From Dirofilaria immitis (taxonomy: Eukaryota > Nematoda > Chromadorea > Rhabditida > Onchocercidae): 64,000 nucleotides of DNA. How positions within the stretch are numbered: the stretch's first letter is position 1; every line of letters begins with the position of its first letter. The stretch is taken from the NCBI GenBank assembly GCA_024305405.1, contig JAKNDB010000105.1, positions 1,240,001-1,304,000 on the forward strand, written 5' to 3'. Positions 50,815-61,370 of this stretch are shown in pieces. The notes under the pieces are model-generated. The model searched no databases, was not told where the DNA came from, and was given only the letters and a program-made list of their open reading frames with translations. The position numbers and the translations under genes are program-made.

Positions 50815-52253
50815 TTACTGTTTGCTTCTACTTGGACGGCCAATACTAATCGTCCTACCAATTTCAAACGACGATACCCCATTCATTGTTGATTGCGGTT
50901 CTTGAACTATATTACTATTTCTGTCAGATCTCCCACTTCCATTTTCTGCTAAAAGAAGGTAAAAATTGGTCAGTGACTAATTATACAGTGTTTAAATAAG
51001 TTTAAATCGCAGATGTAAATTCTTATTGGCACAGTCATTCTAATTTGTTTTCGGAAAAAAAGAATATACGTATAAAATTCAGAAATATATATAACACTTT
51101 TGCAATAACTGTGCGAATTAAAATTTACATCTCCGATTCATGTGCTATCCAAATTCTCTAAGCATTATTTTTAGTTCTCTAACTGACTTTAAATTTGAGA
51201 CATACCTTGATGCATATAATTAAGACGACATTCACTACGACTAACAATCCTGGAGCCCTGTTCAACAGCGTGAAGAATGTCAACTTCATCAACTAAAACT
51301 CTATTCCAACCATTTTGACCTTGTAAAATATCACCAAATTCTTCGACATCACCTACAACATGTGAGAAATCCAGGCATCATCTGCGAATATCAATATAAA
51401 ATGTAATTTCCAATGTTTTACCTAAATTCACTTTTAAATGAAACTGATGTGCGTGATGAAAAGCTATAACATAATTATTGCAAATAATTTATTCTTATAG
51501 AACAGCCATCAAATTACTAGTATTCGAACCGATTTTTTAAAAAATATAAGGATTTTTAAAACTGAACGACAGTCTTTCACTATTCTGACAATTTTCTCAA
51601 ACTAACCATTGCTTCGGCATCCCATGATGTGTAAATCATTCCTATCGATGCGGCCTCGTTCAACTGCATGAACGAAATCAACTTCGTCCACTAATACGTT
51701 ATTCCATGTTTGCTCATCATCACTTCCTATAGCTCCATTTGCATCTCCTATCTCAGTACCACCTAAATCTGGCAGTGGATCTGAAAAACCAGTTTAAAAC
51801 TCAAATAAACTTTAAAAAACTTCAATGAATAGTACCGCTGAATATTAAATTTAGATAATGACTGCGTACTTCATTTTCTACAGTTTTATCAACTGTTTTC
51901 AAAAGTTTTATAGCTAAGATCAACGTATACTTGCAATTTTTTTTCAAACAACGAGCTAAATTTATAGATTCTCAACTGCTTCCCATAAAATATGTGTGTG
52001 TAAAACAATAAAACAATGCTGCTATCAACAAAATAAAAAACTATTCTCCGAAATTGTTTAATTAAAAGAAGTGACCTGCATAATTAACTGCATTTCCACC
52101 ACTTTGTCGTCGAGAATGTTCAATAACCAAAGGACTAAATCGAGCAGTTTCAATTTCACTCAATTTCCCAGAATTCACAGCATTCAAAGCATCTACTTCG
52201 TCGACAATAATGTCACCACGGCTTACAGCCTCTGCCATATCAATCAAAGGCAT
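50815..52253 (-). CDS. VDEVD-module protein B
   Basis: Exons 52076-52253, 51607-51780, 51206-51352 and 50815-50945; all three introns are phase 1 and no frameshift is needed. The protein has 209 residues. Module 1: MAEAVSRGDIIVDEVDALNA then VNSGKLSEIETARFS. Module 2: WNNVLVDEVDFVHAVERGRI then DRNDLHIMG. Module 3: WNRVLVDEVDILHAVEQGSR then IVSRSECRLNY. Short acidic or Gly-rich linkers separate them, and the C-terminus is Ser/Arg-rich (ISIGRPSRSKQ). No signal peptide or membrane span is seen. It is paralogous to the plus-strand gene at 47996-49179 and lies tail-to-tail with it. Exons 2 and 3 are symmetrical 1-1 exons with one module each, so they could be gained or lost without breaking the frame. 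Function is unknown. Confidence 0.8.
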
Positions 52254-54149
52254 CTTGTGCAATTATCCTTTTTTTAATCTTTAAGGCAAATCATCCAATA
52301 TATCTTAATTTGCAAAAGAATATTCGAAAAAGGAGGAAGGTAGAGTAAGGAGAATAAAGACACATAAAAATGAAACAGAGAATGAAATACTCACGGAAAA
52401 TTAAATTATAATATCATCAGGAACATTAAAAATTTATTTAAAACATTTTTATTCCATTTAGGAATTTAATTATATGTCACAAGAATAGATGCAGTCAATC
52501 GTTCATGAAAGTGAAAATCTTTTATTTCACACAACCTCAACGTAACAGTTACTTTTTAAATGCAACGTTCTTTCCACACACGATTGAATAAAAGGAGCTT
52601 AGAAGCATAACAGTTTTCCTGAAAGAATTAAGTCGAATTAACTTACTCTCCCTCGACAGGAAAAAGCACCTCTTCTATCTTCCTTACCCCATCTTCAACA
52701 TCACCCCACCGAAAAATGAACCAAATCTCTCATATTCGCTATAACAACATTCAGCCGCACAAAAACTACTAAAAAAATTTAACGCGGCCCAGCTTATAAC
52801 CAACAATTTCTTCACCAAATCAATTCCCTCCATCATTTTTAAAGTTGATAGACGAAGACTTGATTACTGTTAGATCAAAGATAGAATACCAAGGACCGGC
52901 CTTTAACCATTTTCTCTTTTGAAATATTTCTATCTAAAACTTGAATTATCCTTACACCTATACATATTTTCCCCTGCATTGAAATGGAAACTATTTTTCC
53001 TAATTTTTATAAGATCTGTCCACTCGATTGGATAATTACGTATGCTATGTGTTACAGAAAATTTTATGTTTAGTAATTAGGTGAAATTATTTTTTTAAAT
53101 AATGGTCATGCTTGACTAGTAATAGAGAATATCCATTCTAAAGGTATCAACGTCTAAAAATATAATTGGAAGTTTGATGAAAATATGAATTAAATGACAA
53201 ATTCGAAGAATCGTAATACCTACAAAAATCAACCAAGAAAAATTAGATAAATGGTTTTATGATCATTAAAAATATGCAACAAGAAATCACTGTACTTTTA
53301 AAAGAACATCCGAATCAATAATAATGAGACTAGTTGATAGTTGTGACAGATGGTTCGAGGATGGATGGCAAGGTTACCTGCATTAAGAATATGGTATGGT
53401 GAACAGCTGCATCCGGTATACACAGTCAGTCGTATATAGCACATAAAAGCTGAGTCAGAAGGTTGAAAACAAATCGCTTTAACATATTTTACACTACAAA
53501 ACATTACTTCTCTTTTCTCTTTGTTAATTTGATGTTCATTAATCAACAAATAGTTATGTTACTAGAAATAACTTTCTAAAAATAACAGCTTAGGAAATTA
53601 GAAATCGAGATCATTTAAAAGACATCACTAAGGTTCACAAATAAAATTAGATGCTTTTAATCACAAGAATCTTAAATGCATTTGCTAGAAGAAAAATATT
53701 ATTACCTAGCTTTGATATATAAAACAAAGAAAAGGGAAAACTAAGAAAGTAAAATTAGAAATAAAAATAATTTGACATTTTCCGACAGATAATTTTAAAA
53801 GAATTGAGATGCTCCGAAAAACCGGATAACAATCATACAACTTGGAATGTAATCCGACACAATTATTCAATCGAAAATATTAAAGAGTTAATAAATCTCT
53901 GTTATGCGACTAGTTAACTTTGAAATGAGGCAATTATTTATTGAGTGAAGTAGATCGCTGCAAAAATCGTGATCTTAGTCTTCAGAAATTCGAGAGTTAA
54001 TCAGAAAGAAATTCACCGATCATCAGACGTCTTCCAAGTGAGGGAAGTAACATATATGATAGAAATACAGTTGATGGAATCGATGCTCTGAATATTACAG
54101 TCTTCAGGAATAATTACAGTAACTTCTATCAATGTTTTCTTTATATTAT
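52254..54149. other. Intergenic stretch upstream of VDEVD gene B and downstream of TSEN2
   Basis: It probably contains the VDEVD gene B promoter. The 3' end of TSEN2 may extend in. A minus-strand frame at 53298-53549 (following TTTTGTAG) has a coding-like core (FQPSDSAFMCYIRLTVYTGC) ending near a donor at GCAG|GTAACC, but it could not be joined to TSEN2. Confidence 0.4.
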
Positions 54150-57100
54150 TTAACTCTCTGTTGAGTGCAATAAAGATGATGCGTCGCGTCTACTTCCTAT
54201 AGAAACTATTCGAACAGCCGCACTACTATGATAATATTCAGGTCCATCGCGATAAAGCATGAAATCTACCCCACAGTGAAGGCCAGGTCGCACAACCCAT
54301 CCCTGACGTCTAAAGTACCGATACGCTGCATAGCGTTTTACAAAGCGAATTCCATAGCAATCATAGAATTTTTCCAGACAACATCTGGTATACATTCCTG
54401 CCGATCATCGGTAAATATTTCTAAGACTCCAACTTCCGCATTAAGATATATCGCTTCCTCCATACTTAAACGAAGTGAATTATCCATTGGCCATAACTTC
54501 TTCCAAGCTTTAGCTGATCTGAAATAACCAAACTATATTTTCGAAACATCCAGATAACATATGATTATAAAATGGTCTAGCCAAAGAAAACTGAAAAAAT
54601 GAAAAAATGATATCAGCTATATTGAAAAAGTCATTTTTGCAGCAGCACATTTGAAATAACGGAAAGCAATGCTCGCTAATATTAACTGCAAAGTTGCAAT
54701 AATTTCCTTTTCTATCATCGATTGTAGTAAAAAATGAAATATAAGGCATGAGAAAATTAAGCAGGAAATCATTACAATTATATATATTTCAAAAAATCTA
54801 ATTGTTGGAAAAATACTAAAAAGACTTCAACTGCTAAGCCAAAGTGCTACTAAGAAAATTTTGAAAGCTTGCAACAAAATACACTTCAAACGAAGTGAAT
54901 GTGAAGTACCGAATCCTTTATGATAATTAGCTAACATTTTCCTTTGATCTCTTAAGGCCAATTACAGTGGAGAATAGAAATTAATTTTACATCTGTCAAT
55001 ATTCTCAATACATGATAAGTGCATCGCAGTTGTTCTAAAACTTCATTAACATGAGGAGTAACATTAATACCGAAAATAATGTACTTCTGAACAAGAAATA
55101 ATGCATAAAAATGAGCAAATAAAAAATTTTAAAGCCAAATGTCATTGGATACTGACATCATCGATTCCATTTTTCAAAATCCATATTTCGGTTTTCTACA
55201 AATAGTAAGGATGGGTTGTTTTGCTCGTTATAGAAAAATGCTTTCTATGATACTTTCCATCTAATGATTTTCTCGGTCCAAATAAAACGAACTGAGAGCA
55301 AAAGGGCTATTATTTCCACTCTATACTAATTTTCAGTAAGGAAAATGAATAGATTAAGAATTTCACATATTATAAAGAAGTGGTCTTCATTTTTCAGCTA
55401 TATTTTCAGTGATAACACTCAATAGATTTTAAATGATGTGAAGATAGATGATGCTATCAACAAATTGACCAGTAATAATTACATTCAAAATAAATACTAA
55501 ATAGCTCCTAGAAGTCCTTTCTTTATCAAACAAGCCTTGATTTCTGATAAATTATATCACAATGATCATTATATTTCTGTTACAGATTATTATCAAAAAA
55601 AAATGATTACCACAAAATTTTAGTGACTCGAACTTTACTAGTTTCGAAGAGCACGAAGATCAATTCAGCAACCAAATCGAAAAATTGGAAGACTTCAGAT
55701 ACATGAATTGCTCTTCAATAGTGCTTACACAGAATTGCTTGAAACGTATAAGAAGAACTCAATATGAAAGCTAAGAAGATGGGTATTATGAAAAGTTATT
55801 GCCATGAACGTTCAACACTGGTAAGAAATTTATAAATAATACTGAGAACTATAGAAAAAATCACGTCCGGTGCTTTCGAACATCAAAATAATCTGCGCTA
55901 TTCTCATTTTCACTTGCATCATTCATCACTTTTGAGCGAATGTCGTGAAGTAATGAAAAAGTTGTAGGCATGCAATCACATCTTCAATAAGAGAACAAAG
56001 GTGAGAAATGGAAATAAATTAAAACCATAAAAACAAATCAAGTACGTAGCACGGGAAATACACAGTAACATAGCGAATCTTCAAACTACAAGAACTTTTC
56101 ACAAAACTAATAAAATAAATTCGTCAAAATGAAATAAAAGGAATGAATTAGTCCCATGATTGTCTAAATAAAAAGATAGGAAAACAACGAACTATATGTG
56201 ACATCAATGACCCCGCAATTTAAAGGATAAGAGTATGCGTTCCTTGATATCATCTATCAGCCTTTTGATTTTAGAGACATCGCTGTATACAGTTACATTT
56301 TTTTATTTCTCCGTATTTCTTATTCATTTTCTATGATTTAATGTGATTTATTTCATATTCAATATTTAAGTGATATTATTTAAAATTAATAGACTCTTAT
56401 ATATAATGCAAATAGTAACAAAATTTAAAATTTCTTGGCCGAAAAATTAAATCAATTTAAATGGCATATTTAATTAATTCCTTTTGTAAACTTTAAATCA
56501 TAATTAGTTTACTCAAGAGATTAAAGAAAACTGGATTGCAAAAAATATTGCTCTGAATGTAATATAATTAATGATTGGAATGGTGAATTCATGCAACAAC
56601 TGGGAGTTTCTGCTGATTTTAAATCATCAGATATCAGGGATCTATATCATCGATGTCACATGTAGTTCGTCGCTTTCCTATTTTCTATAAATTTTATTAT
56701 TTCAAATTTACACGTATAAACATTTCAAACTTACATGTATTTTGTGGCGGAATTTTCTTTCCAATTTTAAGTTTCATCCTTAGTGAGAAATCACATTAAA
56801 ATCATCCTAACTAATTAATCTTTCATTGATAAGAAGACCGAATTAGCGTATAACATATTTCTAAAAGGAAAGCATAATATACATATCACGGCCAACTTCA
56901 TCCTTTCATCATTAACAAATTTACACAACATAGAAAGAAAAAAATCTAAATATATCATCAATATGGAAATCCAGAATATAATCGATGATATTGATGTTAA
57001 TTAAATTGTTAAAAACCAAAAGAAAATAGAACAAAATTTAGCATAGTAGCTAATTTCGCACTGTGAACGGATGAAGTAATTTGAAGTGTTATTAAATAGT

Positions 57101-58480
57101 GCATAAACTAGAGAGCAATTTTTGGTTCGAAAGCAAGTAATTTGCCCTATATTGAGGCCTAATATGTATCACTGATATTAGGTCAGTTATTTTTATATTA
57201 AATAAAAGTTGCACAAACTGTAGTAAAAACTACCTTCCCATCAATTCTGTCATCTAATAATTGAATACAGTATTACAAAGGAAAGATCAATGCATCGTTA
57301 TCAACCCTTTCTTGATGAGTCAACTTAATCATCAAAGTTATGATAACTTTTAGCGATATCAATTATTTTTCATATTATATTATGATCATGAAAACAAGTG
57401 ATAACAGAATATTTATTGTTACATGTAAGAATTTTAAAACAGGTCAGAAGAAAAAAGAAAGCTACTTCAGAGACATATCAGTCGATAAATTTCCTTTGCT
57501 AGAAAAAATGTTCAACAAAATAATAAAGAGTTGATGCTTGATACTAAAAGAATGACAGATAAAAATAGTTTGAACAATGATATGTGGTATTAAAAGCAAG
57601 CAAAATCTAATGAATATAGTGGAAATTTTTTTTTAATTTGAAATTACTTCATGAATTAATGGTCGACTTCAACATGCCATTTTTCAACAGCTATTCGCTA
57701 TTAGCCATATGACTTATAGGATGCAAGGGAATGAGTAAAAATGTACTGTTACAATATCAGCATTGGAAAAGTCAATAGCAATTTATTATAGTAAATTTTC
57801 TCTTACAGAAATATAATTGAAAATCAAGTATAGATATGTTAACTAGAAAACTTTTAAGCTTAGTGAAGTGGGAGTTGAAAATAATGCAGATCAATAAAAA
57901 TAACATAATGAAAATAACCAATAAATAAAACGGAACAAGTAAGAAAAGTATTTAAAAGTGTCTGAAATCATACGAGAAAATTTATATTTCAAATAACGGT
58001 GCTAAAGTTTTGCAAAATTTTCAAAACAAGTTGGAAAAGAAAAATCGAAAATTTAAAGCAACTAATCTCTAAAAATGATACGTCCTATCTATACAAACAA
58101 CCGAACTTCATTGAAGAAAAGAAAAGGTAAGGAATCAACCTTTCTGACTGCTGGACAAATTTTGACGTCACACTGTCTCCACTATCACCATTGGGATCAT
58201 CATGATCAGGATCAACAGGTGAGGCCTTAAAATGACACTTTTCTTGTTGCTGTTGTTGATGAACATTACCTTCGAAACATTCTACTGATACACGAGGCTC
58301 ACGTCGTTGCAAAAATTCACCATAACATCCAAATGCATTCAAATCATCCACTGCCTTCAGATCTGACACTATAACTTGTTCACCTGATAATATTCCATGA
58401 TACTTACCAACCGGAACACATATTGGCTTTTTATAATTCTCTACAGTTCCATGTTTACGTTCGAAAATCAATAAATCCAT
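54150..58480 (-). CDS. TSEN2: tRNA-splicing endonuclease subunit Sen2
   Basis: Two exons, 58140-58480 and 54150-54518, joined in phase 2 (AAAG|GTTGAT; TTATTTCAG|A). The N-terminus (RKHGTVENYKKPICVPVGKY, GYGEFL-like GCYGEFLQRREP) aligns with the TSEN2 N-terminal region. The second exon is the endonuclease core: LRLSMEEAIYLNAEVGVLEI, YAAYRYFRRQGWVVRPGLHC, GVDFMLYRDGPEYYHSSAAV. This nuclear enzyme cuts the 5' splice site of intron-bearing pre-tRNAs. The catalytic Tyr (LYR) and His (YYHSS) are present. The third catalytic residue, a Lys about 40 residues further on, was not found: the frame stops at 54150, 24 residues after the conserved block. One base is missing in the T run at 54369-54373. The C-terminus is therefore incomplete. 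Identity is firm. Confidence 0.85.
55624..55774 (+). CDS. Possible terminal exon of a gene nested in the TSEN2 intron
   Basis: After AAAATTTTAG, a 50-codon frame runs to a TAA: DSNFTSFEEHEDQFSNQIEK, LEDFRYMNCSSIVLTQNCLK, RIRRTQYES. The composition is balanced and polar, unlike the hydrophobic chance ORFs in this DNA. No upstream exon was found and no family is recognised. Confidence 0.3.
57340..57534 (+). CDS. Possible small ORF nested in the TSEN2 intron
   Basis: A 64-codon ORF with a Lys/Phe-rich, coding-like C-terminal half (DNRIFIVTCKNFKTGQKKKE, SVDKFPLLEKMFNKIIKS). An alternative start is an exon after AACTTTTAG at 57353. No family is recognised. It is on the strand opposite TSEN2. Confidence 0.22.
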   Translation: MITFSDINYFSYYIMIMKTSDNRIFIVTCKNFKTGQKKKESYFRDISVDKFPLLEKMFNKIIKS

Positions 58481-59746
58481 ACAATTCTCTGAAATCTTTA
58501 AAATTTAAAAATTTCCTACTTTAAATTATAAACATAGTATACGAACAAAGTCTCAGAGACAGGTGAAAATACTGAAAGCATAGGATATCTGATTTATTAG
58601 GACAGTTACATCCATTATATCAATTTGCAATAGACAGCAATGATTAGCGCAAAGAAAATGGAAGATTGAAATACGGAAGGAACGAAAATTTTAGACGATA
58701 GTTGTTTATTTCGTCTCTGTAAAATTTTAATTTTAAGGCATTTCTTTGAGCTCTGACCAAACTGCTGCTCGAAGAATAGAGATATTATTTACAGTCCATT
58801 CTAGTGTAAAAGTTATGCATTTAAAAAATGGAAAAAATCAACAAATCGTTTTAATTCAATGGAAATCTCTGAACTCATTCCCTCAATTACATAAATATCG
58901 AGAAATAAAAAAAGCAGAGATTGTCAAAATAGGGTCGATTAATCAGTAAAATTTAAATGCGGAGATCCAAGTCATGAATGAGAACAGGTTCTACCTGTCT
59001 TTGCAACTACTTAATGCACTTATATTTTTTTCAGGGAGTATAAATATAAATAAGAAACAACACAACGGCTATGAGACAAAATTAAAAAGCATTTTGTGGC
59101 ACACCGGATCGATGTTTGTTGGGAAGATGCTCTTCCCATTGATATGAGGCATAAGTAATGGTATAGTGATTCAGCGTAATGCACCAGAATATCCTCGATG
59201 TGTAGTGTAAATTCAAATATTTTCATCGGAACTTTGAAAGGCATTGACAAGAACAAGAAGTTATCTTTTACGATTAGATTTAGGAGAGATTTCAGGGATA
59301 CTGATAATACAAGAGATATCATCTGTCATGATGGGAAGCACCGAATAGGTTTGCAGCAAAAACTGTCAGAGCTCATCACCTCTAAATAATATTGATTATA
59401 AAGATGAGGACAACTACTTGACAGAGAACCTGCCAAAATGTTAATACACAATAAATATGAAAGGATAAAGAGGAAGATGGAAAGAAAAAGAAGGAAGGGA
59501 GGGATTGCATTAAAAAAATTGGGAGAGGAATAGTGAGGAATACGCAAGAAAAAATTGAAGGTATTTGATAGAATATAACAGGTGCAGCGAGTGACGATTC
59601 AGGATGCTTCAGGATGTTCACTTTGGCTTTATGAAGAATAGACAGATACAGATTGATCGTTTGATTCGTTGACAACGATCTTTTCAGTGCAACAATAACG
59701 CTGACTGTCTGCTTGAGGGCATTCCAGCATCACTCCCTATTTACAC
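58481..59746. other. Region upstream of TSEN2
   Basis: It probably contains the TSEN2 promoter and perhaps later exons of the possible CCZ1-like gene. A minus-strand open stretch at about 59598-59722 is GC-richer and reads QTVSVIVALKRSLSTNQTIN then LYLSILHKAKVNILKHPESS, up to a CCT|GTTATA donor. It could be that gene's second exon, but its junction to 59747 is not resolved. Confidence 0.4.
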
Positions 59747-59866
59747 CTGTTCTATTTTTTGGATTCCGATTCTCATTGGAAAATAGTAAAGAACTTTCGC
59801 TCTCTCGCCACTATTTGTGTTCGTTAAATGAGGCGCGAACAGGACCATTTTGATGACATTGTCCAT
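59747..59866 (-). CDS. Possible first exon of a CCZ1-like vesicle-trafficking protein
   Basis: The ATG at 59866 opens 40 codons ending at a CAG|GTGTAA donor: MDNVIKMVLFAPHLTNTNSG, ERAKVLYYFPMRIGIQKIEQ. This resembles the start of CCZ1, a first-longin-domain partner of MON1 in the Rab7 exchange factor, whose N-terminus has the form FFIYNP...E..KILFYHP....K.I.. followed by VG. The in-frame ORF extends upstream to 59980. Later CCZ1 blocks were not identified with confidence, so the exon is isolated. The label rests on one short match. Confidence 0.33.
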
Positions 59867-59980
59867 CTGATACTTATTCCATTTCTCCGTTATCTTAGCA
59901 TTATCACAAGATAACTTCAATGAAGTTGCATTGACCATATTACATCTCATTAGACACAGCAAGATAGTGTTTAGAATCAA

Positions 59981-61370
59981 AAAAAAAAATCATTTTGATA
60001 AATAATTTGAGAAAATCAAAATAGAAAAACAGAAAATTAACCAAACTGCTAGTTTTCGACATCCACCTACTTAAATTTCTTTTCTCATAGCATTTGCCGA
60101 AGATAGTACATGAAAGAAAAATTCAGGGTACATGATATCGAATGAATAAAAAGACGAAACGGATGTAAAAAGTGTCAGAAAGTAATAAGTTGTCACCACT
60201 TTTCCGTATCCGTTATTCGCCCATCATTTTCTAGCTTCTTGAACTTTACGCTGGTGCTGGCATCATAAACATATAAATACGTACCACACACATATGCAAA
60301 ATTATTTTGTTACAGAAAACTAACATTTTCAAAATAAACTATAAGGGATATAGCCAGTATGTGGAGAATTCCTGTTGCATAAAACAGTCACCAGAAGACA
60401 GCAATCAATTGAATTCTATTTGCTGTTCCACAAATTCAACAATATACATAAATTCCATCGTATAACACTTACTATACTATAGGTTATTCTTTTAATGATA
60501 CAAAGTCTGCCTCATAAATAACCAAAATGTAACAACTCTGACATAAAAAAAGTTATAGTTTTAAAATCAATTTAATGTTATTGAAGGCTCCTTTTTCCAG
60601 TACTTCGGAATTTTAAACTTTCAATGAATTTGTGAAATACTAAATACACAGAGAAGTACAATTTTTAGAAGCAGTTGATGAGAAATGAAATACCACTGCT
60701 ATAGAAACAAAATAAAGTTATGTTAAATAGAAATTTTCATAAAGTAATACATTCAATAGACACTAAAAATCATCATTTATTTTTAGAGGAAAGGATTCCT
60801 TGATATCATTCAAGTATCATGAATCAAATCTCTAACCATTATCATAAGAGCCCAATTCAATAAATCAAACTTGATAAAATGCACATTTTAAACTAACCGC
60901 ACAGTTTCCAAAAGATTTCAATGAAAGAAAAATGAAAAATTAGGAAAATTTGCCAGCAAAAAGTATCTTATGGTAATGGAGTTTCTTTCGAACAAAGAAT
61001 AATATCATATTGCCAAATTACTTCGACTTTTAACAAAACAGTTTGCAAATATTAAGGACATAGAGCTGAGTGAGTCTCCGCATCAAAACTGTCGCAGTTT
61101 AGAAGCATAACTGATGCAGTTGAACTATTAAAAAAACAACATCGATATTCATGGAACCATATTTTACTGAACTTTTAAATAAAAACGAAGAGTGTGCAGT
61201 TGAATTAAGCGCTGCACACCATTTCCTTTTAGGGCTTTCTTAGAAAAATAAAAATTATCGATCAAGCAAAAATAAAATCATATTTTTACACATATGGTAA
61301 TGAATGCTTTATATCGATTTAAAAAATTCACTTGAGGTTGGTCTTGATGAAATGGAAAATGGCCTCTTCA
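59981..61370. other. Intergenic stretch downstream of scc-3
   Basis: AT-rich. No exon chain, repeat or RNA gene was seen. Confidence 0.45.

Larger units (their letters stand above)
54519..58139. other. 3.6-kb TSEN2 intron
   Basis: AT-rich, far longer than the other introns here except those of the giant gene. It may hide nested genes: plus-strand frames at 55624-55774 and 57340-57534 are listed separately or below. No repeat or transposon was recognised. Confidence 0.5.

Noticed and set aside
53298..53549. Minus-strand frame considered as the missing TSEN2 C-terminus
   Set aside because: It has a CYI motif but no lysine at the catalytic position, and no phase-compatible junction to 54150-54518 was found.
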